Assembly: GCA_039105265.1 (NCBI GenBank)
Contig: JAPFFF010000005.1
Coordinates: 930,001-994,000, forward strand
Reading direction: 5' to 3'
Source of the DNA: Tritrichomonas musculus
Taxonomy: Eukaryota > Parabasalia > Tritrichomonadida > Tritrichomonadidae
DNA: 64,000 nucleotides
In this document: piece by piece, positions 36,511-48,700 of the stretch
Numbering within the stretch: the stretch's first letter is position 1
How the letters are laid out: every line of letters begins with the position of its first letter
Made by a program: the position numbers and the translations under genes
The notes under the pieces: model-generated
What the model saw: only the letters and a program-made list of their open reading frames with translations
Database searches by the model: none
Told to the model about the DNA's origin: nothing

Positions 36511-38541
36511 ATGAATTCATGCAAAAGCGCGTTATCCTCAGAAGAAGTTCTAAAAAAAAGCGATGATATTCTACTTTCGCTAGAATTAGTTTCTGAAGAA
36601 CCCAAAAACGAAGAAGAAAATTATACAAAATTAAATAATCAAATTAAACATATGGAATTTAATATTCAACAAAATATTACTAGGTGCGAACAACTATCTA
36701 AAGAATGCTATAATCTTATTCAATCCACAGAACTTTTGGCTTTTGATTTCTTATTTGCAGATTACCTTCTTGGCGATATAGATTCACAAACGATCTACAA
36801 CTTTTTTGAACAATGTATTCATCCACAATTCGATTTGTCTACTGGAGAAGATTCTGATTTTGAAAAAGCAACAGAATATATTAATTATCTGCAAGAATTA
36901 ATTAAAAAGTCTTCACAATCACTTTTAGAAAGCGAATTAAAACCAGTAAATGTACCAAAAAGAACATCTGAGTTTGTTTTATATTTGACAGATCAAAAAA
37001 CAAAATTAGATAGAGAAGTTAATCGATGCCATTACCGAAATCAAACGGATATTCAGGATTCAAAAGAAACTAATAATGATGATAATGTATTTAAAATCGA
37101 AGAAAACGAACTAGATACATCGAATCTACCTAATTCATTTACAAATTGGTTTTTATCAGAGTTTGACTTTTTCCAAAAAGATACTGAAAATCAGAATTCT
37201 AATTTGGAAAAAAATGATGAAAAGAAAAAAGAAGAATTATCAGAAATAAATGTTATTATTACATGCATTGCTCACCGTCTATCTCAAATCGAACAACTTA
37301 GTCAAAATATCCAAGAATTAAAGAAAGTAGTTGTTGAACCACCAAATCTAGATAGTAGTAGTTGTGATCCACGACATATTAGATCTTCTCCTTTCTTTGT
37401 TGGCTTAAAAAATAATTGTCAACTTCTTTTATCAGCTTACAATTCGATGAAATCGCAAGAAACTCTTATTCCGAAATGTTTTGATGCGCTTGAACGATGT
37501 CGAAAGCAACTTCTTCAACTACTGACATCATTGCAAAACTCTATAGGTGCAATGCAAGATCAAATCAGTAAAATGAGAGATTCAATATCATCAAGGCAAG
37601 ATTTAAACAGTGATCGTGTTGACAAGCTCCGACCATTTATAGATGCAATTTTCATGAAAAATGAACTTCCCTCTATTAATTCTACTGATACAAATCAATC
37701 AGATGATTACACATTAATCAAAAGTACCTTAGAAAATGACGTTACAAGAATTAAAGATTCTGATGAGATGAGTCAGAGTGAAGCAATGATGACAAGAAAG
37801 AAAATACATGAAAATATTGATATGCTAGACAAAATAAAGAAAAAGAAAGAAGAACTAAATGAACATTTTACAGAAATGAACAGGCTTATCACTCTAATTG
37901 AAGAACAAGATGCGTCAATTCTTAAACTTGTTATAGATTCTTGCAAAGGAGATGAAGAAATTAAACTTCATAAGGACGAATATCGATTACTCGAGCCTTA
38001 CAAAGAAGGATTAGAAGAAGTTCTCAAATCACTCAAATTCAATGAAATGCTAAAATGGTGCGACAAACTTGGCGGAATTGGTCAATTATTTTATGAAGCA
38101 TCAAAAGAACAACAAAAAATTATTGAAAAGCTTCAATCAATTATATCAAATAAAGAAGCCGAAAAAGTTATTAGTGCTAAAAAGGTTGAAATAGAAAATC
38201 TTAGCCTTGAAAATCATGAATTGTGCAACCAGCTTGAAAGAGAAAAGTTAAAATTGGATGAAGTAATACAACAAAGAGTTGTTGTACAAGAAAAAATAAA
38301 AGAAAAACTTGAAAATGACGATTGGATTCCTGAATATATTGATAAAAATGATCAGCAGCAAGTTAACAAATTTAAAGAAATGGTTATTTGTCCAATTTGC
38401 CATCAAAATAGAAGAGATTCTATTTTGACTACATGCGGACACCCACTTTGCAGAGCTTGTATTCAGAAAGCAGGCGATAAATGTCCAATTTGTTCAAAGA
38501 AGTTCACAGAAGATAACATTAGACCTTTCTTTTTGCAATAA
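36511..38541 (+). CDS. BRE1: BRE1-type RING E3 ubiquitin ligase
   Basis: Likely histone H2B-ubiquitinating ligase of the RNF20/40-Bre1 family; 676 residues. A long predicted coiled coil (most of 1-610) ends in a C-terminal RING at about 625-670: CPICHQNRRDSILTTCGHPL, then CRACI and CPICSKKFTEDNI. The last residues, RPFFLQ directly after the RING, copy the Bre1 arrangement (F-x-x-N-D then a short end). Human RNF20 is longer (975). All eight zinc ligands are present. Coiled coil plus this terminal RING is typical; another coiled-coil RING protein is the alternative. Confidence 0.75.
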   Translation: MNSCKSALSSEEVLKKSDDILLSLELVSEEPKNEEENYTKLNNQIKHMEFNIQQNITRCEQLSKECYNLIQSTELLAFDFLFADYLLGDIDSQTIYNFFEQCIHPQFDLSTGEDSDFEKATEYINYLQELIKKSSQSLLESELKPVNVPKRTSEFVLYLTDQKTKLDREVNRCHYRNQTDIQDSKETNNDDNVFKIEENELDTSNLPNSFTNWFLSEFDFFQKDTENQNSNLEKNDEKKKEELSEINVIITCIAHRLSQIEQLSQNIQELKKVVVEPPNLDSSSCDPRHIRSSPFFVGLKNNCQLLLSAYNSMKSQETLIPKCFDALERCRKQLLQLLTSLQNSIGAMQDQISKMRDSISSRQDLNSDRVDKLRPFIDAIFMKNELPSINSTDTNQSDDYTLIKSTLENDVTRIKDSDEMSQSEAMMTRKKIHENIDMLDKIKKKKEELNEHFTEMNRLITLIEEQDASILKLVIDSCKGDEEIKLHKDEYRLLEPYKEGLEEVLKSLKFNEMLKWCDKLGGIGQLFYEASKEQQKIIEKLQSIISNKEAEKVISAKKVEIENLSLENHELCNQLEREKLKLDEVIQQRVVVQEKIKEKLENDDWIPEYIDKNDQQQVNKFKEMVICPICHQNRRDSILTTCGHPLCRACIQKAGDKCPICSKKFTEDNIRPFFLQ

Positions 38542-38842
38542 TTTATTAATGTTTTTTTATTTTATTTTATTTTATTTTCTAAATGTTATTAATAAATTTA
38601 CAATAAAATCAACAAATTATCGTGTATAACATTTATAAACCTTACTTTGGAGCGATTTGAGATACCAATATTCATTTACAAGCATAGCTGAATTCAATCC
38701 AATATTTCATCATATAGCAAATAAACGCTTAATGTAGGCGAGTTAATTAAATTAGATTCTCCTATTTAGATATCGTAAAAAATGAAAGTTTTTTTGTATA
38801 AAATAACGATATTAGCGGTCAATTTTGAATTATCAAACGTAA
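38542..38842. other. Spacer before the sirtuin
   Basis: 301 bp between same-strand genes. The central part (about 38630-38750) is less A/T-rich than typical spacers, but I recognise no RNA gene. A TCAATT initiator-like site at 38819-38824 lies about 23 bases before the sirtuin ATG. Confidence 0.5.
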
Positions 38843-39769
38843 ATGACTGAGAATGCTGATCATTCACTCAAGAGTTTAGATATAAATGGTGTTGCCGAAT
38901 ATATCAAAAGTGGACGTGCTAAAAAGATTATTTTAATGACTGGTGCAGGTATTAGCTGCGGCGCAGGAATTCCAGATTTTCGATCAATAGGAACTGGACT
39001 TTATTCTCAACTCGAAAAATATCATTTACCTCAGCCAACAGATGTTTTCACACTCACTTATTTTGATGAGCATCCTGAACCATTCTTTGATCTTGTTGGA
39101 TCTTTATTGCCAGGAAACTCAAAACCTACTGCTGTACATTATTTTGCCAAACTCCTTGACCAAAAAGGACATCTCGTAAGGCAATTCACACAAAATATCG
39201 ATGGATTAGAAAGACTTGCTGGTATTCCAAAAGATCACCTTGTAGAATGCCATGGCAACTTCTTTACAGCTCATTGTCGAAAATGCAATTGCGAATATTC
39301 TCTTGATGAAATCAGAAGCGATCTTATGACTGGTAAAGTTTTACATTGCAAATGTTCGGGATGTGATGGCGTTGTTAAGCCAGATGTTGTCTTTTTCGGA
39401 GAGAATTTACCAAGTGAATTTCGCCCACGTTCAAGGGAAGATTTACCAATTGCAGATTTATTAATTATCATTGGAACATCATTAAAAGTTTACCCTTTTG
39501 CTGGTCTTACATCAATGGTCAGAGAAGATGTTCCCAGAATCCTCATAAACAAAGATAAAGTTGCGGTTTATAAAGAAGAGATTGAAGTTATTGATGGCAT
39601 TGAATATAAAATTCAACCAAAGAATCCAAGAGCATTGCTTAAATATGATCATCCATCCAATACTCGCGACGTATTTCTTGGAGGTGACTGCCAAGAAACG
39701 ATCAAAAAACTTGCAGAATTGATTGGATGGAAATCTGAATTAGAAGCATTGATCAACCAAAATAAATAA
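38843..39769 (+). CDS. Sir2-family NAD-dependent deacylase (class I, SIRT2-like)
   Basis: Removes acyl groups from lysines using NAD+; 308 residues. Motifs: GAGIS (34-38), IPDFR (43-47), TQNID (116-120), catalytic His in ECHGNF (H137), zinc ligands Cys145 and Cys148 with Cys169/171/174, and VKPDVVFFGENLP. The compact catalytic core with short extensions and the spacing resemble SIRT2/Hst2. All catalytic residues are present. No nuclear or organelle targeting signal is visible, so location is open. The stop overlaps TAAA, the reported trichomonad polyadenylation signal. Confidence 0.95.
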   Translation: MTENADHSLKSLDINGVAEYIKSGRAKKIILMTGAGISCGAGIPDFRSIGTGLYSQLEKYHLPQPTDVFTLTYFDEHPEPFFDLVGSLLPGNSKPTAVHYFAKLLDQKGHLVRQFTQNIDGLERLAGIPKDHLVECHGNFFTAHCRKCNCEYSLDEIRSDLMTGKVLHCKCSGCDGVVKPDVVFFGENLPSEFRPRSREDLPIADLLIIIGTSLKVYPFAGLTSMVREDVPRILINKDKVAVYKEEIEVIDGIEYKIQPKNPRALLKYDHPSNTRDVFLGGDCQETIKKLAELIGWKSELEALINQNK

Positions 39770-39896
39770 ACTTTTATATAAAAATATTATGTAGAAGTAA
39801 TTCTATCTATTATTTTTTTTTAATATTATTATTTGGCCTAGTTATTGATTTTTTTTCACCTTTATTAAAAACAACAATTCAATTTTTAAATGTTTC

Positions 39897-41405
39897 ATGT
39901 TTGAATATAAATCTACAGATAATCTCTTTTTCGACAGAAACTATAGTGATCAATTCATTTTCATTAAGCTTGATGTGGATACAGAGTTGATTGACAATCT
40001 TCCAAACCAAAATGAGCAATTTTTAAATGATGAACAACATTTAATTTTAGGAAATTTAATAACTAGAATTCAAGATGCTGATTCTAAGAAAAATGAGAAT
40101 GATATTGAAACTTTAATATCTCAATTAAACATTTATCTTAACTGTCAAGAATTATCATCTCTTCCATTAGACCAGATATCAAATATAATTCCAATTCTTA
40201 TTAATCAACTACACAGAGAAAATGATTTTGATAAGTTAAAGCTTTATTCAATTCAATGTTTGCATAAACTTATTTATAATTTTATAGAAATAGAAAATTT
40301 TGCATTGAAAAATAAAATAACGGATCCACTTTTTAAGATTCTCAAACCGCCAATTTCACCAATAACTGAAAATGCACTTTGTATTCTTATAAATATCTTT
40401 AGTGACCATAACGAATTCATCCCATATTTAATTGATTATTTTAATCCAAAAAAAATTTTGAAATTATTCACTGAAACGAAATACGAAATAGGTTTTGCGA
40501 GGCTTGTTGCTTTCAAAACCAGAGAAAGAATAAAAAATATGGTTTGTAAACTTTTTCTACAGTATTCAACAATTCAATTGAATGATGAATATTTTCAAAT
40601 TATTTTAAATTTCTATGATTCTATTTTTTTTCAAAAAAATGAGGAAGAAGAAAGATTTTATTTACTAATTTTGCAAGCATTTCATGGTATGTATGTTCTT
40701 TTTACACGAAATAGAATTGATTTTGAATATTTAAAAAGAAAACCGGTAGATTTATTCAACACTATTTTGAATACATTGAATTTCTGTCAAAAATTGAATA
40801 CTTTTGATGTTGTGCCAGAAATAATTGAATCATTCAAAAGTTTGATTTATTTTGCTTCAAATTTGATAGTCAATTATTATTCTAATACTAATATTGATTC
40901 AAGCTCAATTATTGAAACATTAGCTCAAAAAGATTTTGAACAATTTAAATCAAATCCTTTCAATTTCTTCATTTTATTAATTGAAAAAAAATGTATTTTC
41001 AACAGTGACCAAATATTCTTTGAAAATGCAATTATCAATTTTTTATGCAATTCAATCGTAAATGACTCATTTATGATGGCTTGTCCAGCTTTTTCAATAC
41101 TTTCATATATTGTTAAAATCATTTCTTCTAACAATATTCATTTGATTTTAAATGAAAATGTTTTTCAATCTTTGTTCAAAATAATTCAAAGTAATAATCA
41201 AAATTATATGATTGAAAGCATTTCTGATTTTTTGATACTTAGTGCGAAATCTCAAAATTACGGACAGGCACAGGCGTTTTCTGAGCTTCTTTTGAGAAAT
41301 GATGCTGATATAGGCGAAATAATCGAATCTGATTTCGATTTAATTCCAACGGAAATTATGAACCAGTTTATTCAGATGATTAACTCCCTAGGAAATAATT
41401 CGTAA
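39897..41405 (+). CDS. ARM/HEAT-like helical protein, unknown
   Basis: 502 residues, nearly all helical, Ile/Leu/Asn-rich. Residues about 70-480 look like successive armadillo-like helix groups (e.g. LYSIQCLHKLIYNFIEIENF; ENALCILINIFSDHNEFIPY). No catalytic motif, TM or signal peptide. The N-terminal 60 residues are probably extended. This architecture is common among lineage-specific trichomonad proteins; I cannot give a function. The start at 39897 is the first in-frame ATG, 127 bp after the sirtuin stop. Confidence 0.7.
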   Translation: MFEYKSTDNLFFDRNYSDQFIFIKLDVDTELIDNLPNQNEQFLNDEQHLILGNLITRIQDADSKKNENDIETLISQLNIYLNCQELSSLPLDQISNIIPILINQLHRENDFDKLKLYSIQCLHKLIYNFIEIENFALKNKITDPLFKILKPPISPITENALCILINIFSDHNEFIPYLIDYFNPKKILKLFTETKYEIGFARLVAFKTRERIKNMVCKLFLQYSTIQLNDEYFQIILNFYDSIFFQKNEEEERFYLLILQAFHGMYVLFTRNRIDFEYLKRKPVDLFNTILNTLNFCQKLNTFDVVPEIIESFKSLIYFASNLIVNYYSNTNIDSSSIIETLAQKDFEQFKSNPFNFFILLIEKKCIFNSDQIFFENAIINFLCNSIVNDSFMMACPAFSILSYIVKIISSNNIHLILNENVFQSLFKIIQSNNQNYMIESISDFLILSAKSQNYGQAQAFSELLLRNDADIGEIIESDFDLIPTEIMNQFIQMINSLGNNS

Positions 41406-41757
41406 CTTATTGCTTGTTAGTGTAGTGTGTCATTCATTTTGTTTATGATGATTTTCAAGTTTTTGAAATTAAATATTAATATTATTTCGATAAATTTGTT
41501 TGATTGAATATAATTTATAAAAATATTAATTTCATTTCTTCTTTTATGCATTGATTCTCATCAAATAAATATGATCCATATATATTTAATAAGATAATAT
41601 TATATTAATTGTTTCCTATAAGCATGGTACAAGATGCATGATGTATTTAATATTAAATATATAAATAAGATGAAATAACAACAATAAAGAAAGATTTTAT
41701 GTTCTTAATATTTTTTTTTTAGAAATTTTTATTCTCAAATTATGTCAAAAATTGATT
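41406..41757. other. Convergent spacer
   Basis: 352 bp, very A/T-rich, between two stop codons. CATG elements near 41624-41640 are the only local pattern. No gene seen. Confidence 0.6.
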
Positions 41758-42333
41758 TTACTCTGTTTTTGGTTTGTTCAGTTTTGATTGAACAAATTCA
41801 TGAAGATCTGAGTTGAGGAAACATGCTGGAACAATGAAAAATGCGTTAACTGCTAAGAAGCAGAGTAGCCATGTTCCAAAGAGAGTTGTAACAAAGAAAG
41901 CAACAAAAGCACTTCCGAAAAAGATTAAATGAGAATTGAAATCTGGATTTTGCTTGTAATTTTTAACCCATTCGACAGCTTGTCCAGCATAGCCATGATA
42001 TGGTTTGACAAATGATTTGACTTCATCGTATGATCTAATTCGGTCACTTCTTTCTGGTGTATCACGTAGTGATGGGGTGAATAAGAATTTTTCGATTGAT
42101 TGGCCAAATTGGGCCCATACAAACTTCAAAAGAAAATTGAGAGCTACAAGAAGAATGACAGTTGCGAAAAATCCTGTGTTTAAAAAGTAAATAAGAATCA
42201 TTAATAGATCGACAACAGCAAGTAAGACAAGAGTTTTAATTGGACGCCTCCAGTAAATGATTTCTTGGATACGGGCAGAAGATTGCTCATTTAAGCACTT
42301 TGCAAAAGGGCAGCCACATTTGCAAGATTCCAT
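41758..42333 (-). CDS. Reticulon-homology ER-shaping protein
   Basis: 191 residues. The reticulon signature is seen in IIYWRRPIKTLVLLAVVDLL (family: LIYWRNPKKS...), followed by two long hydrophobic hairpins: about 30-75 and 135-175 with a 60-residue charged loop between, the standard RHD layout for wedging into the outer leaflet of tubular ER. The N-terminus (MESCKCGCPFAKC) has four Cys in 13 residues and may be palmitoylated or bind metal, which is unusual for the family. The C-terminal tail is short and ends KLNKPKTE, without a KKxx signal. Confidence 0.72.
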   Translation of the reverse strand: MESCKCGCPFAKCLNEQSSARIQEIIYWRRPIKTLVLLAVVDLLMILIYFLNTGFFATVILLVALNFLLKFVWAQFGQSIEKFLFTPSLRDTPERSDRIRSYDEVKSFVKPYHGYAGQAVEWVKNYKQNPDFNSHLIFFGSAFVAFFVTTLFGTWLLCFLAVNAFFIVPACFLNSDLHEFVQSKLNKPKTE

Positions 42334-42772
42334 AGCTCAATTTAACGAACGATTATTTACAATTCAAATTATTAATTCAAAATTTTTAAATTAAAAACCG
42401 ATATATTTATGAGCTTCTTTCAATATTACCAATAAGCTACTTTTTCAATGAATAATTGTTTTATGAAATACGTTTTAAATTATATTCAAAAAGTGGATTT
42501 CTTTCTTTGTTTTTTTTTTTCATTGATAGAAGAATATTTACGCATCTTAGGTAATATTTATATATCTTCTTTTTGATTTCTCTTTTAAACGGAATGGGAT
42601 TAGTTCTGAATGGTATTGAATTAGAAACCATAAAAAATTTTATATTTTGAAAAACATCAAATTTCCTCTATTTTTGAAATTAATTTATGATTTTAAAGCA
42701 TCAATAATAAAATTCAAACAAAATATTATTTAATTAATCTTTTTTATTAATTGAAAATATTATTTTTTTTTT
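42334..42772. other. Spacer with motif copies in both orientations
   Basis: 439 bp upstream of the reticulon gene and after the BspA-like stop. It has TTGAAAAAGT on the minus strand (42439-42448) and TTCAAAAAGT on the plus strand (42485-42494). No gene seen. Confidence 0.6.
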
Positions 42773-45700
42773 TTAAGGTTCTTCATTGACATCAACTGCC
42801 TCGTTTTCGCTTGGGTTTTCATCTTTCTTGCAACGCTTGATAACGAAATATTCACCGACCATTAGTGCTGCAACCGCTACAATGCATGCAATTACAATTC
42901 CGGCAATTGCACCACCGCTTAGCTTGTTATCTTTCTCTTCAACATCGTATACCTTTCTATTTTCAATAACTTTCAATGCAAAACGTGTTTCTTTTTTACC
43001 AGTTTCATCAACTTTTATATATTCTTCACAAGTTTGATCATTGAAATGAACTGGGTTGTCGAATTTAATTGAATCCTTCCATTGTTGGCAATGCGATAAA
43101 TTGCCAAATGAAGCAACCATGAAATCATTGTTCTCGCTGACGATATCAATAATTTTTTCTGGCTCTTTAATTGTTAAAGACTTCGGACGAGACGGTATCT
43201 CATCACCAGAAAATATTCCCGAACTGGCCTGAACTGAATTCAAAGCTTCCATTTGATATACAATATCAGCATTTTCAACAGATGCACTTTCACCAAATTC
43301 GACTGTTGTTGGTTGTTTGATTGTAAAAACTCCATTTAATGATATATGAGATAATTTAAGTGTATCGCCAACATTTGTGACAAAGTTATTTATATTTGTT
43401 TGGAGTTGATTTTCTTGATCAGATTCATGGTAAACACAAACTTCACTATTCGTATTATAATAAATAGCTTCCTCAATTGTAAAATCATTTACATTATCAG
43501 GAACAAAAATGATAATTGCTTTATTTGTCTTCAAAGTTGAATTAAGGTGAATTGAATTTTGATTTGTAAATAATTGTAGGTTTGGTTGAAGAGAACGAGC
43601 TGATCTCGATGAATCATCAATGTATCTCAATCCAAGATCAACAACTTGCCTGCTGCCAATGTTCACTTTATTAGGATAATCATTATTTAAATCTAAGTTC
43701 AAAGTAGTTCCAACAAGGTCAATTGTAATATCTTTATAATCTTCATTATCAAGTGATATGTATTGATTTGGAGCTAAATTATTTCTAAATTGAAATGACA
43801 ATTCGTTACTTTCTATATCGAATTTAACCGGATAGATAAAATCTGAGTTATCTTGTAAAGGATCTCTGTCTAAGCTTTCTTGAATGCTATTATAAATTTC
43901 TGTAGGATCTTCTGTAGTTAATGTTGTTTTTTCCAGTTGTTTTGCTGGTGGTGGTTGAGCTCCAGTTGTTTGTGAGACGGATTTGAAATTAACTGTAATT
44001 GTGCAGAAAATTTGGCTGGCATATTTTCCAGGAACAGAAATGAGAACAGATTCACTCAAGCCGATCGATAATGGGCAATAAGGCACGGCAGAACCTAAAT
44101 GTTGAACATAAGTGATATTTGTTAAACCAAAAGCATCATTACCAATTGTAAGAGAACAACCTCCTCTTATTAATAACATGTTTCCTAATCCCGTGCATCC
44201 ATAAAAAGCATAAGAATCAATTAAACCTAAATAATTTGATGTCAAATATAGGTATGAATTCAATCCAGTGCAATTACAGAAAGCATAAGAACCAATTGTT
44301 TGAACATTATAACTATTTGTTATTTGAGTAAATCCTATGCAGCGATAAAATGCATAATTACCTATATTTGATACATACTTCAAATCCAATTCGCCCTTGA
44401 AACCTGTACATTCATAAAAAGCATAATGACCAATTTTACTTGTTTGTGCCAGATATGAAATATTTAGGGTACCTTTGAATCCACTGCAGCCATAAAATGC
44501 AAATTCGCCAATTGAACTAGTATATCTAATTATCAAGGATTCATTAAAACCTTTGCATTCATAAAAGGCGTAATTACCAATTGAGCATGTTCTATATTCT
44601 AAATAGCCATCATTATTTGAATTATAATTATAGTAATTATAATATGAAGAATTTCGAATTTCTAATGTTCCAGCCAAACGACTGCACTGGAAAAATGAAG
44701 AATTTCCAATAACTCTTATTCTTGCACCAAGATTTAATATTCCATTTAGACTAGAACATTTATAAAATGCATATTGTCCAATTGTTTCTAAATTATCAGA
44801 GAAATATAGTGAGCCAGTTAATTTGTTACATTCATAAAATGCAAATTGACCAACATCAGTTAAAACACTTGGAAAAGTAATTTCTTTTGTTAATCCAGTG
44901 CATTGATAGAATGAATATTGAGGAATGATTTCAAGTCTCTTATAAAGCTTTACTGTGCCATCAAATCCCTTGCATTGATAAAACATTCCAGCTGAAACTT
45001 GTTCAACATTGCTAATATCAATATCTCCACTGAATTGATTGCATCTATAAAATGCATAAGAACCAATTGAATAAACAGATTCTGGAATATTTAAAGATCC
45101 TTTAAAGCCAGTGCATGAATAAAAAGCTGATTCACCAATTGAAACTAAAGAGTCACTAAGTTTTAATCCACTAAATCCATAGCAATTATAAAAGCATTTT
45201 TCATCAATTACTTTAATTGAATTAGGAATTTCTAAAGTTTCTTTGAAACCATAACAATTATAAAAGCATCCTTTGCTAAGTCTGGATAAATCATCCAATA
45301 ACACTAATTTTTTGAAACTTGAACAGTTTTCAAATGCATAATCACCAATACTGGTCAATGTTTTATTAAGCGTTAATGTTCCAGTAAAACCTATACAATT
45401 TAAGAATGCTCTTTCACCGATTTTTGTTAATGATTCTGGGAATTCTAGTGATTCTTTTAATTTTGAACAATTTTCAAAAGAAGATCTACCAATTGATGTG
45501 ATTTTATCATGAAGTACCAATGTCTCCAAATTAATGCAATGTTTAACAAATTCATCTGGAATTGATGTGATACGCTCTGGAAAACTTATGTTTCCACTTA
45601 ATGAAGTGCAATTCATAAACACACCAGCTCCTAAATTATAATTATTAGTGTTTTCAGGAATATTAAACTCATCTATCTTTGTACATCCTGTAAAAGCATA

Positions 45701-48700
45701 ATCACCTAATATTGTTATAGAATCAGGAAGAGATAAGTTACCTGTTATACCAATATCATATGCAAATGCATAAGAATCAATTTTTTCGAGTGATTCACTC
45801 AATTTTAATTGGGCTATGTTTCTGCAATTGGAGAAAGAATACTTTCCTATTGTTTTGATATTTTCTGGAATATTTAATTCACCAGTTAATCCTGAGCAAA
45901 ACTCAAAAGCATTATTTCCAATAGTAGTTAAACTATCTGAAAATTGGATTGCCTTTATACGAGTGCAATAAGAAAAAGCATGATCATTAAGTGAGATTAT
46001 TGTATTAGATATAATCAAAGTGTTTTCCAAGTTTGTGCAGTTATAAAATGAATAACTTCCAATGCTATGAATATATTTGTGAAAAGATATCGAAGAAATT
46101 CCTGTGCAGCTTTCATACATTCTTGAAGGAATATAACTAATAGCAGAAGGTACAGTAAGTGTTCCTTTTAGTCCATAGCACTCTCTGAAAATTCCATATC
46201 CAATTGTGCTTACTGTTTGAGGGAATGTAATTGAACTAATTAAGATACAATGCCTAAATGCTTCACTACCAATTTCGTTCATATCTGCTGGTAATTTTAA
46301 TTCATTTGATAATCCAGTACAATAAGAAAATGCATTATTGGATATCGTTGTTAAATTCGAATTTACTCCGATTTCTAATGATGTGATACGTGGGCAGTGA
46401 TCAAATGCATATGAACCAATGAAAGTGATTGAATCTGGGATTTGCAATCCTGCTAATTGATCACAATAGTTAAATGCATATGAATAAATAGTTAAAATTC
46501 CATTTTTAAGAGTTATTGAAGGAATGCTAGAACAACATTGAAAGGCATAACTTTCAATAGATTCAAGAGAATTTGGAAATGTAATTGCATTTCTTATTGC
46601 TGAACAATTTTGGAAGGCTCTATATCCAATAATTGTTACTTGATCATTAAGAGTCAAAGTTGTTAAATTATAGCAGCAATAAAAAGCATTGGAATCAATT
46701 CTTTTAACATTTTCTGTGATCCTTAAAGCTCCAGCCATCAGGTTGCATTCACTAAATGCAGATGAACTAATGTTTTCTAGTTGATTTCCAAGTGTTAATG
46801 AAGTAAACTGGCAATAATTAAATGAATATTGGCCAATTCGTAGTACTGAATTTGGAATTTGTAATGAACCTGTCAAACTTCTGCAGTATTGAAAAGCATT
46901 ATCGCTGATTTCTGTTAATTTATTACTTAAAGTTAAAGATTCAAGGTTTACGCAATTTTGAAATGCATACTGGCCAATTTCTAAAACAGATTCTGGGATT
47001 CTTAAAGCTCCTTCAAAGCGGCACCAAACAAAAGCGTATTCTCCAATATATTGAACTGTATTCGGAATAACCAGATTTCCGTATAAGTTATCACAATCAT
47101 AAAAGGCATAGTCGCTAATATTAACGAGCTTATTACTAAAAGTTACGCGTGAAATGCCATCGCAATTATTGAATGCACCATTACCAATAGTTAGAACAGA
47201 ATTAGACATTGTTACAGATGTTATTCCAGAGCAACAATAAAATGCTTCATCTTCAATTTTTGTGAACGATTTAGGAATAGTCAAGTCTCCCCATAAATTA
47301 CCACAATTTTTGAAAGCTTGTTGACCGACAAATTCAACTGTATCGTATAAGATCAAGTGACCTACCATTTTTTGGCAACCACAAAAAGAGCCATTTCCGT
47401 AAGAAACAATTGATTTTGGAAATCCGAATATTTCTTCTATTTGGTCGCAGTTTTTAAAAGCATTGTCTCCAATTATTTGGACTTTGTTACCAAGTTTCAA
47501 ATTTGTTAATCTTTCGCAGTTTTCAAAAGCACTGTTACCAATTGAAACAACTGAATTTGGTATTGTTAAAGAACTAGTTAAACGTTTGCAATCATAAAAG
47601 GCATATTCACCGATTGTTTGAACATTTTTGCCAAAAACAATCGAGTGCATTTTAATGCATTGATAAAAGGAGAAATCGCCAACTGAAGTAACTGAGTTTG
47701 GAATGATAACATCATTATAGAGTCTAGTACAATTTGAAAAGGCTGAGTTTCCAATTGTCACAACATTTTTACCAATTATTAGCTCTCTTATGCATGAGCA
47801 TTGATCAAATGCAAAATCACCAATAGAAACAACAGAATCAGGTATATCTAGCATCCACATATAGGAATTATCATTGTCATAATAATAACTGGAATAGGAG
47901 CTGGAAACTTGCCAGAATGCATAATTTCCGATTGTTTTAACTGAGTTTGGTATTTCAACTTCTTTTATTTTAGTACATTCTGCAAACGCATAATCACCAA
48001 TGTTTTCAACACTGTCTCCTAGTTGTAATGAATTCAAACTTTCGCAATTTCTGAAAGATGAAGATCCTAGCTTTTTTACTGAATCAGGAATAGATAAGCT
48101 TGTAATTTTGCAGCCAGGAAATGCAGAATCACCAATTTCTTCAAGATTTGAAGGAAAAACAAGTGAATTAATATTCTCTGCTCCATAAAATGAATATTTT
48201 CCAATCTTTTTAAGGGATTCTGGAAAAGAAATGCTGTAAAATGCTGTACAACCGGAAAACGCATAATCTCCGATGCTTTCTAGCTCAGGCTCATCTTTAA
48301 ATAATATTGTAGTTAGTTCTGTGCAATTTTCAAAAGCATTGGCACTGATAGTTGTGACTGAATTAGGAAGGGTGACTGAAGAAATCTTTGAACAGAAAGC
48401 AAAGGCTGAGTCACCTATTGTTGTTAAGTTTTCCAAAAAATTCAAGTTTTGAAGGCTTGTACAGTTATAAAATGTCTTGCTTGATATCTCTAATATTGAA
48501 AATGGGAGACTGATGGATGTTAAACTGCTGCATTCTTCAAATGCTGATGTTCCTATTGATTGGACTAAATTTCCTTCAAAAACAATACCAGAAATGCCAG
48601 TACGGGCAAATGCAGAGTCACCAATAGAAGTAACATTAATGGGTATTGTTAGCGTTCCAGTGAGTTTCGTGAATCCTTCAAATGTGCTCTTACCAATTGT

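Noticed and set aside
36476-36628. N-terminal extension of the BTB gene
   Set aside because: No ATG at the upstream end and it overlaps BRE1 coding sequence; the ATG at 36475 with a nearby initiator is better.
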